Below, piece by piece: positions 16,749 to 23,768 of a DNA stretch of 24,029 nucleotides. The stretch lies in assembly GCA_050744245.1 (NCBI GenBank), contig JBOGGX010000143.1, positions 1 through 24,029 on the forward strand, given 5' to 3'. Numbering within the stretch: the first letter of the stretch is position 1; every line of letters begins with the position of its first letter. The notes beneath the pieces were generated by a model. That model was not told where the DNA came from. It did no database searches and worked only from the letters and a program-made list of their open reading frames with translations. Made by a program: the position numbers and the translations under genes. This stretch comes from JBOGGX01 sp050744245. Lineage in GTDB: Bacteria; Actinomycetota; Acidimicrobiia; Acidimicrobiales; JBOGGX01.

Positions 16749-17441
16749 GTCAGCACTTCACTATCGGCACGACCTAGACATCGTGTAGCTGTATTCTTGG
16801 TCATCGGACTCGGCACTGTGGTGCTGGTCGCCGCCGCGACGGTGACTACCACCGGTCGCTCCCCGCAATCCTCATCTTCTCCGACGGCTGCGACATCTGG
16901 AAGAATCAGCCGGGCCGGTTCATCAATTCCGTCTAGTCTTGGCGTAGTACCAGAAGCCGCTCTCCGTTCAGCTTCGACGGCTGCTGAAGAGCAGCTGGAG
17001 TGGCATGAGGGCCTCGTCCTGGCTTATCATTGGTTAAATGCGGATGGCTCTGCGGCGGACCATGTTCCTGACGAACAGACAATCGTCTGGCCTGCCGCAA
17101 TAGTTCCATGGTCGATTACGGAATTTCACCTTCGAATTAGTACTTCTGAGCCGCCCGCAAGAGTAGAAATACGCTCCTTCCCCGCAGCCACCGATTCATC
17201 CGGCGCCCCGTTACGCGAAGGCACAATGGTTAGCTGTCAGACTGTGTCGGCCGTACGCAGCGCTTGCTCGTGGGCGACGCGCGCTGAGCAGGTCACAATC
17301 GATGTGGAGCGACCTGCGGACCGTGCTGCCATTCTCCTTGTGCTGTACGCTGAGTGGTACATCCCGATGGCAAAGCGCTCCGCTGATGAACTCGTGAGTC
17401 CGATAATTAGCGCGAGTTGGGGTTGGAAGGTGTCGCCGTGA
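16749..17441 (+). CDS. membrane-anchored extracytoplasmic protein, start codon abnormal
   Basis: A ~230-residue protein of unknown function with a basic N-terminus (SARPRHR), one membrane helix (VAVFLVIGLGTVVLVAAATV, ~13-32), a Ser/Thr-rich linker and a beta-rich outer domain (IVPWSITEFHLRIS, EQVTIDVERPADRAAILLVLYAEWYIP). The helix is cut by every canonical start: the first, TTG at 16797, lies inside it. AAGGAG at 16737-16742 is followed six bases later by GTC AGC ACT, exactly where GTG would be expected. So the start is either a GTC codon or a GTG changed by mutation or error. It follows the previous gene by 17 bp, and its stop overlaps the next start (GTGA). Confidence 0.65.
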   Translation, partial: VSTSLSARPRHRVAVFLVIGLGTVVLVAAATVTTTGRSPQSSSSPTAATSGRISRAGSSIPSSLGVVPEAALRSASTAAEEQLEWHEGLVLAYHWLNADGSAADHVPDEQTIVWPAAIVPWSITEFHLRISTSEPPARVEIRSFPAATDSSGAPLREGTMVSCQTVSAVRSACSWATRAEQVTIDVERPADRAAILLVLYAEWYIPMAKRSADELVSPIISASWGWKVSP

Positions 17442-18181
17442 CGGAAGGCGACCGCTCCTGGATGAGCGTTGACTGGTCCGACGACGTCAGTGCCGGAACT
17501 TGGATTGCTCAACGGCTGCACGCGTTCGGCAGTGATGTAGGCGCCGTTGTCCCGCCGGTGTTTGACGCTTATTGCCGTGTTCTTCATCCTGCCTGGCGTG
17601 TTGAGGATCGACAGTCAAGCAAGGTTCGGTGGGCTACCCTCGTTCGCTCAGCAGATCGGACGCTCCGCGGGACTACTCAGTTTGAGGAACTAGTGCTGCC
17701 TCAAGGGGTGGAGCCTCCGTCGGTCGGCCGGCTGGAGGCGGACGAGCTCTCCGCATTACTTGAGGTCCTCGCCGATTCGACCGACACGGTAGGCGATTGC
17801 TGGTTCGGGATCTGGGCGGGGTTTGGGTGGATTCAAGGAGGCGATGCCATCGCGGAACTCAACCCGGATCGTACAGCCGATCGCGTTGGAGTCCGCACGT
17901 TCAGCGGGCTGAAGGCCACTCAGGCCAAGTTGCAGATTCCCGGTCGAGATCTATTGCTCTATCGTGGACCAGTCTGGGCCGCTGCCGCCTTTGTTGAGCC
18001 GCCAGTCTTGCAGACCCCCAATCTATGGTGGCCCCAGGACCGTGCTTGGTGCGTCGCTTCGGACATTGACCTAGATTCAACATATGTCGGTGGGGCGCAT
18101 GAGCTTGTCGATGAACTACTTCGAGATGCGCGACTTGAATCTCTTCCAGTACGAGTGTACGACACAATCAGCGTCCACTGA
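17438..18181 (+). CDS. conserved actinobacterial protein of unknown function
   Basis: A 247-residue soluble protein without signal peptide. It has the recurring actinobacterial pattern WSDDVSAGTWIAQRL...VVPPVFDAYCRVLHPA at the N-terminus, GDCWFGIWAGFGW in the middle, and NLWWPQDRAWCVASDIDLDS near the C-terminus. I recognise the family as a widespread hypothetical, but it has no established function. GTG at 17438 overlaps the upstream stop by 4 bp, so translation is coupled to that of the membrane-anchored protein. It is the last gene before the right end of the element. Confidence 0.75.
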   Translation: MTEGDRSWMSVDWSDDVSAGTWIAQRLHAFGSDVGAVVPPVFDAYCRVLHPAWRVEDRQSSKVRWATLVRSADRTLRGTTQFEELVLPQGVEPPSVGRLEADELSALLEVLADSTDTVGDCWFGIWAGFGWIQGGDAIAELNPDRTADRVGVRTFSGLKATQAKLQIPGRDLLLYRGPVWAAAAFVEPPVLQTPNLWWPQDRAWCVASDIDLDSTYVGGAHELVDELLRDARLESLPVRVYDTISVH

Positions 18182-18508
18182 GCTGAGAGGTTTTGACGTC
18201 GCGCGATGAAGCGGTGGCCTCGGACGGCGTCGGCCATCGCGACAACGCGGCTGACCAGCGACCAGTCGAGCAGGGGCACCTGACCGGCTGTTGGGGTAGC
18301 GCGATATTCCCGGATCGCACCCCCCGGGGGTTGATCGACCAGCTCACCTAGCACGGGTCGACTCGCCCCGCGCCCGGTACGCCCGTAGCGGGCCGCCGAC
18401 CTTCGCGTTTGGTGCACGTCCACAGCAGGAGATTCGCGCTGGCACGCTTCGATGATGAAGCGCGTGACCTGCTCAGAGGGTCTTTGTGAACACCGCTCAG
18501 CTTCGAGC
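18182..18508. other. gene-poor right end of the element
   Basis: No gene can be supported in these 327 bp. A minus-strand frame of ~100 codons crosses it (VLGELVDQPPGGAIREYRA is its best-looking part), but it has no convincing start and runs on antisense to the upstream gene. A CCCCCGGGGG palindrome lies near 18321-18330. The region may hold recombinase arm sites for the right attachment site. Confidence 0.5.
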
Positions 18509-18547
18509 GATTAAGAGTCCGTTGCTCTGCCGTTGAGCTAGAGGCCC
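18509..18547. repeat. right attachment site (39-bp direct repeat, copy 2)
   Basis: Identical to 6596-6634: the 5' half of tRNA-Lys through the anticodon, with no 3' half following on the element side. It marks the distal end of the integrated element; the sequence to its right leads directly to tRNA-His. Confidence 0.88.
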
Positions 18548-18553
18548 AGCCGT

Positions 18554-18576
18554 GGACGCGGTTGTGTGCCGCGTCC
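18554..18576 (-). terminator. hairpin after tRNA-His
   Basis: GGACGCGG, a 7-base loop and CCGCGTCC form a perfect 8-bp stem, starting five bases beyond the 3' end of tRNA-His. No U-tract follows, so it may be a processing or pausing element of the former tRNA-His/tRNA-Lys transcript rather than a terminator. Confidence 0.45.
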
Positions 18577-18580
18577 GTTG

Positions 18581-18655
18581 GGTGACCGAGGGGACTTGAA
18601 CCCCCGACCTCCAGGGCCACAACCTGGCGCTCTAACCGGACTGAGCTACGGCCAC
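18581..18655 (-). tRNA. tRNA-His (anticodon GTG)
   Basis: The minus-strand cloverleaf has acceptor GTGGCCG paired to CGGTCAC, anticodon stem-loop CCAGG TTGTGGC CCTGG with GTG, T-arm with GGTTCAAGTCC, and C at the discriminator position. A G lies immediately before the 5' end (complement of 18656), so the G-1 needed by tRNA-His is encoded and pairs with the C. CCA is not encoded. Confidence 0.93.
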
Positions 18656-18811
18656 CAAGGGAACGTGCAGTCTAGGGCGTCGGCGCTCGGGGTCGTGCGG
18701 GCCTGACCGACACGATGTTGCCGCGCTCAACGACCGCAGCAGAGCTCGCTCAGCGCGGCAAGAAGCGCGCCGGCTGGCCGATCTGCCCACAGGCGACCGT
18801 CGCGTGCCGCA

Positions 18812-19705
18812 TCAGGTCAGCTCGACGGCCCGGATGGCCGGGAGGTCGTCGGCGAGCCGCTCCCACGACCGGCCCTGGTCGGTGGAGCGGAAGAGGCGGC
18901 CGTCGTCGGTGCCGAGCACGACCTCGTGCCCATTGGCCGCGACCGAGAAGGTGTCGAGGTTGAATGGGAACGACTCGGGCAGCCCGTCCCGGCAGCGCTC
19001 GAACGGCTCGGCGGACGTGAGGGCCCGGCGGTAGAGGGCACCCGACCGGCTGCTCGGGCCGGTGGAAGCCGAGACGAGCACGACGTCGCCCGCGAGCGCG
19101 ACCGCCCGGGCGTAGGAGGCGTGCAGCCCTTCGTCGCTCCAGACCCAGCGGCGACCACCGTCGAGGCTGACCCCGCAACCGATGGCGGCCGCGGCGGCGA
19201 CGACCCGGCCCTCCGGGGCGGCGGCCACCTGGTGGACGTCGGCGTCGACCTCGACCACCGGTTCCCAGCCGCCGCCGTCCGGGCGGCCGGCCCAGATCCC
19301 ACCGACATGGACGTTCACCATGACCTCGCCGTCGGGCGTGACCGCGACCGACCGGGTGTCGGGCGGCGCGCCCCACGGGGTGTACCAGTCGTCCCGGGTC
19401 GGGATCTGGTCGAACGACATGACCGCCTCCACGCCACCGTCGGGCGCCGCCCGGAAGAGCCGCGCCTCCGACGTGCCGACGAGGGCGGTGTCACCGCCCG
19501 CCTCGATGGCGATGCACCACGGTCGTAGTCCGTCGAAACCGGAGCCGACGGCGGTGCCGTCGGGCGACACGACCGAACCGTCGTCGAGCACGGCCCAGCC
19601 GTCGGCGAGGGAGCGCACGCCTGCGCCGTCGAACTCGACGGTCCGGTCTGCCGCGCCGCCCGCCTCGAGTTTGACGAGGCCCCCGGCCGTGGCCAGACGG
19701 ATCAC
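18812..19705 (-). CDS. Asp-box (BNR/sialidase-like) beta-propeller protein
   Basis: A 297-residue protein of repeated beta-propeller blades. Asp-box motifs S-x-D-x-G-x-x-W are visible as SLDGGRRWV and STDQGRSWE, with related blades LFRAAPDG, IWAGRPDGGGWEPV and LYRRALTSAEPFE. Such proteins resemble sialidase, YCF48 or VPS10-type propellers; many are binding proteins without enzyme activity, and no catalytic set can be identified. There is no signal peptide, so it appears cytosolic. GTG at 19705 overlaps the upstream small gene's stop by 4 bp (GTGA), and the frame before it is Arg/Pro-rich, so the shorter start is chosen over the 362-codon frame. Last gene of a three-gene coupled operon. Confidence 0.78.
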   Translation of the reverse strand: MIRLATAGGLVKLEAGGAADRTVEFDGAGVRSLADGWAVLDDGSVVSPDGTAVGSGFDGLRPWCIAIEAGGDTALVGTSEARLFRAAPDGGVEAVMSFDQIPTRDDWYTPWGAPPDTRSVAVTPDGEVMVNVHVGGIWAGRPDGGGWEPVVEVDADVHQVAAAPEGRVVAAAAAIGCGVSLDGGRRWVWSDEGLHASYARAVALAGDVVLVSASTGPSSRSGALYRRALTSAEPFERCRDGLPESFPFNLDTFSVAANGHEVVLGTDDGRLFRSTDQGRSWERLADDLPAIRAVELT

Positions 19706-19860
19706 CGGTCCAGTGTGCCGAGCCTCCCGCCCGTCGACAACACCGGGCGACCGGTTCTGAGCCGGCGTCGGAGGCGGGCCCGTCGGCGGGTCTCGGCGGC
19801 GCAGCGCAGATCCCGTCGGTGGTCGGCGGCCAGCGGTTCGTTCAACAGCGGGTGGGTCAT
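19702..19860 (-). CDS. small Arg-rich protein, 52 residues
   Basis: A very basic short protein, MTHPLLNEPLAADHRRDL then RCAAETRRRARLRRRLRTG, predicted helical. Its ATG overlaps the upstream stop (ATGA) and its stop overlaps the propeller gene's GTG, the main reason to accept it. Similar short helical proteins are common hypotheticals in actinobacteria. Function unknown. Confidence 0.6.
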   Translation of the reverse strand: MTHPLLNEPLAADHRRDLRCAAETRRRARLRRRLRTGRPVLSTGGRLGTLDR

Positions 19861-20024
19861 GCCGCTCCTGCGTGACGTCCGAGCCCGGTGATGAGGACAC
19901 CGCGCGCCCCGCAGCGACAACGCCACCTGACCTCGATGCCGCGGGAGGTGTTGTGCATCGATTCGACCGAGCGCGCGCCGAGCAGGATCTTGGTCCCGTG
20001 GCCGGGGCAATCGATCAGGAACAT
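19857..20024 (-). CDS. small zinc-ribbon-like protein, 55 residues
   Basis: A short protein that starts MFLIDCPGHGTKILLGARS and has CRCGARG near residues 40-46. The Cys/His spacing (CPGHG...CRCG) looks like a zinc ribbon or a degenerate relative. ATG at 20024 follows AGGTGG at good spacing; longer frames run into the divergent promoter region. First gene of the operon that leads to the propeller protein, divergent from the MocR regulator, and probably controlled from the shared intergenic region. Confidence 0.68.
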   Translation of the reverse strand: MFLIDCPGHGTKILLGARSVESMHNTSRGIEVRWRCRCGARGVLITGLGRHAGAA

Positions 20025-20040
20025 CTCGTGCCACCTTTCA

Positions 20041-20110
20041 GTCCACTTTGCCTGTACTTGCCAACTGGACCCATGATCGGGCACAATGGACCGTGTTACT
20101 AGGTCCACTT
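20041..20110. promoter_or_regulatory. four GTCCA operator boxes between divergent genes
   Basis: Four copies of a GGTCCANTT-like box occur: plus strand at 20041-20048 and 20102-20110, minus strand at 20063-20071 and 20084-20092. The two inner ones are 21 bp apart, two helical turns. MocR regulators usually bind such repeated sites upstream of their own gene, so these are likely operators for the regulator starting at 20125. Confidence 0.6.
20058..20087 (+). promoter_or_regulatory. candidate promoter of the MocR gene
   Basis: TTGCCA (20058-20063) and CACAAT (20082-20087) are spaced by 18 bases. They overlap the inner two GTCCA boxes, so a protein bound there would block or contact RNA polymerase. 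The start of transcription would be near 20094. Confidence 0.4.
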
Positions 20111-20124
20111 CTCGGAGGAGTGGT

Positions 20125-21573
20125 ATGAACTCGAACGCGGTGACCGTGACCGTGCTGGGACCGTGGTCGGACGGCGCCGGGCCGTTGCACACCAAGCTGG
20201 CCGACGCCCTTCGACGGGCCATCGAGCTGGGCCACCTGGCCAGCGGTGCCCGGCTCCCGTCGGAGCGGGACCTCGCCCGCGATCTCAACGTCAGCCGGTC
20301 GACGGTGGTGGCGGCCTACGACACCCTCCGGGGCGAGGGCATGGTCGAGAGCCGGCAGGGCAGCGGAACCCGGGTCCGCGCCCGCCGGGCGCCTGGACTC
20401 CGGGAGCGGCCGGCGCTGAGCCCGCTGTACCGCAGCCTCCTCGAGGACAACGGCTCGTTGATCTCGCTGGCGCTCGCCATCCACGCCGCCCACCCGCTCG
20501 TCGGCGACGCCATCGCCGAGGTGGCGGCCGACAGCGAGCGCCTCCTGGCCATGCCCGGCTATCTACCGGCCGGTCTCCCCGAGCTCCGCGCCGCCATCGC
20601 CCTGCGGTTCACCGCGCTCGGGGCGCCCACGGCGGCGGAGGAGATCCTCGTGACCACCGGCGCCCAACAGGCGGTCAACCTGGGGTCGGCGCTCCTGCTC
20701 CGACCCGGCGACGAGGTGGCGGTCGAGACCCCCGGACTGGCGGGCACCCTCGACTCGCTCCGCGCCCAGGGCGCGCGATTCCTTCCGATCGCGATCGACC
20801 GCCACGGCATCGACACCGACGCCCTGGCCACCCTGGCCGCTCGCCGGCCACCGGCGTTGGTGTACGTCATGCCGACGTACCACAACCCGACCGGCGTGCT
20901 GCTGGCCGAGCACCGCCGGCGGGCCCTGGTCGACCTGGCCGTCGAGCGCGGGGTCCCGGTGCTGGAGGACAACGCCCTCGAGTTCCTCAGCCTCGACCAC
21001 GAACCGTTGCCGCCCGTGGCCGCGTTCGCCCCGGCCGGCGCCCCGGTGCTGACCGCGGGGTCGCTCAGCAAGGCGGCCTGGGCCGGCCTCCGCATCGGGT
21101 GGCTGCGGGGCCCGGCCCGTCTCATCGCCCGGGCGGCCGAGCTCAAGGCGGTCGCCGACCTGGGCACGCCGCTGCTCGACCAGGCCGTCGCCGCCCGCCT
21201 GGTGCCCCGCCTGGCCGAGCTCGGTCGGGACAGGAGCGCAGAGCTGCGGGCCGCCCTCGAGCTGGTCAGCGAGCTCCTGCGCCAGCGGCTCCCTGACTGG
21301 GCGTGGGAGGTGCCCGCCGGCGGGCCATCCCTCTGGATCCGGCTTCCCTCGGGCACGGCGTCCGGCTTCGCCCAGGTCGCGGCGCGCTATGGCGTGGAGG
21401 TCATCCCCGGCGAGGTGATGTCGCCCACCGGCGAGCACCGCAGCCACTTCCGACTGCCGTTCACCGCCCCTCCGCCCGTGCTCGAGGCGACGATCGCCCG
21501 CCTCGAGACGGCCTGGGCCGCCTACACCCCCGGCGGCCAGATCGGCCGGCCGACCGCCGGCGTCGTGGTATGA
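20125..21573 (+). CDS. MocR/PdxR-type regulator (GntR HTH fused to aminotransferase)
   Basis: A 482-residue transcription factor. Residues ~20-85 form a GntR winged helix (LHTKLADALRRAIELG, RLPSERDLARDLNVSRSTV). Residues ~115-475 form a fold-type I aminotransferase domain with YHNPTG (252-257), the PLP lysine Lys316 in GSLSKAAWAGLRIGW, and Arg323. MocR proteins sense PLP or amino-compound ligands; some regulate PLP synthesis. Here the motif after the PLP-binding Asp reads EDNALEF, lacking the Tyr common in this place, so catalysis is unlikely. GGAGGAG at 20114-20120 supports ATG at 20125. The stop overlaps the nitroreductase start (ATGA), so that gene is probably part of its regulon. Confidence 0.9.
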   Translation: MNSNAVTVTVLGPWSDGAGPLHTKLADALRRAIELGHLASGARLPSERDLARDLNVSRSTVVAAYDTLRGEGMVESRQGSGTRVRARRAPGLRERPALSPLYRSLLEDNGSLISLALAIHAAHPLVGDAIAEVAADSERLLAMPGYLPAGLPELRAAIALRFTALGAPTAAEEILVTTGAQQAVNLGSALLLRPGDEVAVETPGLAGTLDSLRAQGARFLPIAIDRHGIDTDALATLAARRPPALVYVMPTYHNPTGVLLAEHRRRALVDLAVERGVPVLEDNALEFLSLDHEPLPPVAAFAPAGAPVLTAGSLSKAAWAGLRIGWLRGPARLIARAAELKAVADLGTPLLDQAVAARLVPRLAELGRDRSAELRAALELVSELLRQRLPDWAWEVPAGGPSLWIRLPSGTASGFAQVAARYGVEVIPGEVMSPTGEHRSHFRLPFTAPPPVLEATIARLETAWAAYTPGGQIGRPTAGVVV

Positions 21574-22220
21574 CCCTGCCCATGCCCACCGCCTTCGACC
21601 TGACCCAGACCGATCAGCTGCTGTCGACCACCCGCGCCGTGCGCCGCCGGCTCGACCTGACCCGCCCGGTCGAGCGTGACCTCGTGCTCGACTGCCTCCG
21701 CCTGGCCATCCAGGCGCCGACCGGGGGCAACCGGCAGGGCTGGCGGTGGCTGGTCGTCGACGACGCCGAGAAGCGGGCCGGACTGGCCGGGCTCTACCGA
21801 CGCAGCTTCGAGCCGTACATCGCCGAACGGCGGGCGGAGCTGCCCGACGATCCGGTCATCCGGTCGTCGTCGCACCTGTCCGACCACCTGCACGAGGTGC
21901 CGGTCCACGTCATTCCGATCGGGCTCGGTCGGCTGCCCGACGGCGCGTCGACGGTCGACACGGCCGGCTTCTACGGCTCGATCCTGCCGGCCGTCTGGAG
22001 CTTCCAGCTGGCCTTGCGCAGCCGGGGCCTGGGCTCGGTCTTCACCACCCTGCACCTGGCCTACGAGGACGAGGCGGCCGAGCTGCTCGGGCTCCCGAAC
22101 ACGGTCACCCAGATGGCCCTGATCCCTGTCGCGTACTACACCGGCACCGACTTCCGGCCGGCCGGGCGGCGGCCGATCGAGGAGATCACCTACTTCAACG
22201 GCTGGCGCCAGCGGGCCTGA
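21570..22220 (+). CDS. nitroreductase-family FMN oxidoreductase
   Basis: A 216-residue nitroreductase. The N-terminal STTRAVRRRLDL and IQAPTGGNRQGWRWLVV patterns are the FMN-phosphate and FMN-ring contacts of the family; GFYGSILPAVWSFQLALRSR and LGLPNTVTQMALIPVAYYTG form the dimer-core helix and final strand. These enzymes use NAD(P)H to reduce nitro, quinone or similar substrates; the physiological one is not evident. Translation starts at ATG 21570, overlapping the MocR stop by 4 bp. The 3' end overlaps the convergent serine hydrolase remnant by 26 bp. Confidence 0.88.
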   Translation: MTLPMPTAFDLTQTDQLLSTTRAVRRRLDLTRPVERDLVLDCLRLAIQAPTGGNRQGWRWLVVDDAEKRAGLAGLYRRSFEPYIAERRAELPDDPVIRSSSHLSDHLHEVPVHVIPIGLGRLPDGASTVDTAGFYGSILPAVWSFQLALRSRGLGSVFTTLHLAYEDEAAELLGLPNTVTQMALIPVAYYTGTDFRPAGRRPIEEITYFNGWRQRA

Positions 22221-23237
22221 CGCGGGGGCGGACCCATGTGTCATGGCGCTCGCGCCGGTAGCCGAGCGCCCGGTAGACGGCGTCGACCAAGGCCGGGCCG
22301 CTCGGCGCCTGTCCCATGTCGGCCTTCATCTGGTTTATGCCGTAGGCGAAGGAGAGATCGTCCCCTGGATCGGCGAACGCGATCGAACCGCCGAACCCGG
22401 TGTGCCCGAAGGCCTCCTCGCTCAGCGACACCCTGATCGGCGGGACGACACCCTTGGGCGGGGTCCCACCCTTGCGGAAGCCGAGCGTCCATCGCCCCGG
22501 GCCGTGGAGCACGACATCCTCGCCGGCGGCCGATTCGACCGCACCCATGGCCACGTCCTCGGGCTGGAGGACGAACCGGCCGATGCGACCGTCGTGGACC
22601 ACGGCGCGGTACAGGGCCGCCAGCCCGCGGGCGTTGGTCACCCCACCTGAGGCCGGGATCACCGCCGAGGGCGCGGGGGCGAGTCCCACTCGCCGGGAAC
22701 GAGATCGCCGCCGTTGTTCATCATCACCAGGAACGGGATCGAGCCGTGCTCGGTCGTCGCCTCTGCCATGTAGCGACTCACACCTCCGCGGCGAGGAACC
22801 CGCCGACGTTCTGGCCGGTCACCCGGCGGACGACCTCGCCCACGAGGAACCCGAACGTGAGGGCGTGATAGCCGTGACGGGTCCCGGGCTCCCACAACGG
22901 CTCCTCGGCCGCCAGCCGGCCGACGATGTCGTCCCCAGTCGTACAACCCTCCGTAGGGCACGTACTCGTGCAGGACGGGCAACCCGGCCTGGTGGTTGAG
23001 CAGATGCCTGACCAGCACCCGGTCCTTGCCGGCCGCGGCGAACTCCGGCCAGTAGGCGGCGACCGGATCGTCGAAGTCGAGCTCGCCGTCGATGAACCCG
23101 CCCCAGAGATCGACGGCGGTGGCCCCGCCGACGGTCACCGCCACCGATGCCCCGACCTCGCCCCGCTCATCGAAGTTGCGGCGGAACTCATCGGCGACCT
23201 CGCTGAAGCCCGCGTCGCATTCCCCCTCGACGTCCAT
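22195..23237 (-). pseudogene. serine hydrolase (class C beta-lactamase/esterase family), decayed
   Basis: Beta-lactamase-like penicillin-binding-fold esterases have a catalytic SxxK. The N-terminus is clear (ADEFRRNFDERGEVGASVAV, ATAVDLWGGFID), but DLWGGFID joins directly to GELDFDDPVAAYWPEF; the block that should carry SxxK is missing. Downstream, LLNHQAGLP is intact. A frame change follows near 22943 (GGGG for GGG; then DIVGRLAAEEPLWEPGTRHG), with the YxN-equivalent YHA. After FLAAEV a stop and a second gap of ~35 residues precede YMAEATTEHGSIPFLVMM. A further missing G near 22686 leads to VIPASGGVTNARGLAALYRA and the C-terminal EEAFGHTGFGGSIAFADP. The lost active-site serine makes an active enzyme impossible as read. 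ATG at 23237 starts family similarity. Confidence 0.8.
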
Positions 23238-23284
23238 TTCGGAATGTCTATGGCCGGAGCGGCGACGCCGCTCGCCGGTGGCGA

Positions 23285-23290
23285 TAGTGT
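23285..23290 (+). promoter_or_regulatory. -10 box of a leaderless promoter for the DUF6325 gene
   Basis: TAGTGT is followed by six bases and ATG at 23297. No ribosome binding site precedes this ATG. The spacing matches the leaderless pattern seen elsewhere in the window. Confidence 0.45.
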
Positions 23291-23296
23291 CCGGCC

Positions 23297-23756
23297 ATGA
23301 CCTCAGCGGAGACCCCATCGGTCGACGAGTTGGGCCCGATCGACGTCCTGGTCGTGGCTTTTCCCGGCAACGAGTTCAGGGGCGAGATCGCGCCCGCCAT
23401 CGGCGAGCTGGTGGCGAACGGGACCGTGCTCATCATCGACCTGGTGTTCGTCAAGAAGGATGCCGACGGCGCGCTCGAGGCGGTCGAGCTGAGCGAGCTG
23501 TCGCCCGATGAGGGAAGCGGGTTCGACGATGTCGACGGCGAGGTCGGTGAGCTGCTCACCGACGAGGACCTGGCGCTGGCGGCCGAGGCCCTCGAACCCA
23601 ACAGCTCGGCCGCACTGCTGGTGTGGGAGAACGTGTGGGCCAGGCGGGTGGCGACGGCCATCCGGGCCGCAGGCGGCGAGGTCATCATGAACGAGCGCAT
23701 CCCACACGAGGTGGTCGCGGCCGCCGTCGGGAGCGCGGACGACGGCGAGAGCTTAG
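23297..23756 (+). CDS. DUF6325 family protein
   Basis: A ~152-residue acidic soluble protein of the DUF6325 family, found in actinobacteria. The typical opening VDELGPIDVLVVAFPG and NEFRGEIAPAIGELVANG, the VFVKKDADGALEAVELSEL segment, and the end ALEPNSSAALLVWENVWA plus GGEVIMNERIPHEVV are present. Its role is unknown; its neighbour is usually a SHOCT-type gene, as here. The frame does not close where expected: GAG AGC TTA GGA would end GAG AGC TAG if one T were removed (23752-23756), giving a stop that overlaps the AGGAGG of the next gene. As read, the frame stays open to the window end. One inserted T is the simplest explanation. Confidence 0.8.
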
Positions 23757-23768
23757 GAGGGCGACGAC

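Larger units (their letters stand above)
6635..18547 (+). mobile_element. integrative mobilizable element in tRNA-Lys, ~11.9 kb
   Basis: The boundaries are the 39-bp direct repeats at 6596-6634 and 18509-18547. Inside are a tyrosine recombinase at the left end, a coupled HTH/VapB45-like/VapC45-like operon, an Mrr-like nuclease, a MobF relaxase and a run of exported or anchored proteins. No coupling protein, FtsK-like pump or type IV secretion ATPase is visible, so it is an IME rather than a complete conjugative element. Joining the two outer flanks would restore tRNA-Lys 33 bp downstream of tRNA-His, a common actinobacterial arrangement, which supports the boundaries. Confidence 0.85.

Noticed and set aside
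18321..18330. CCCCCGGGGG palindrome as terminator or site
   Set aside because: No loop and no T-tract, and such runs are expected by chance in this composition.
17959..18423. Minus-strand frame covering the end of the element
   Set aside because: No convincing start, most of its length is antisense to the 17438-18181 gene, and no domain is recognisable.
18715..18963. Small plus-strand frame after tRNA-His
   Set aside because: It enters the propeller gene antisense and has no ribosome site; the 18656-18811 gap appears non-coding.
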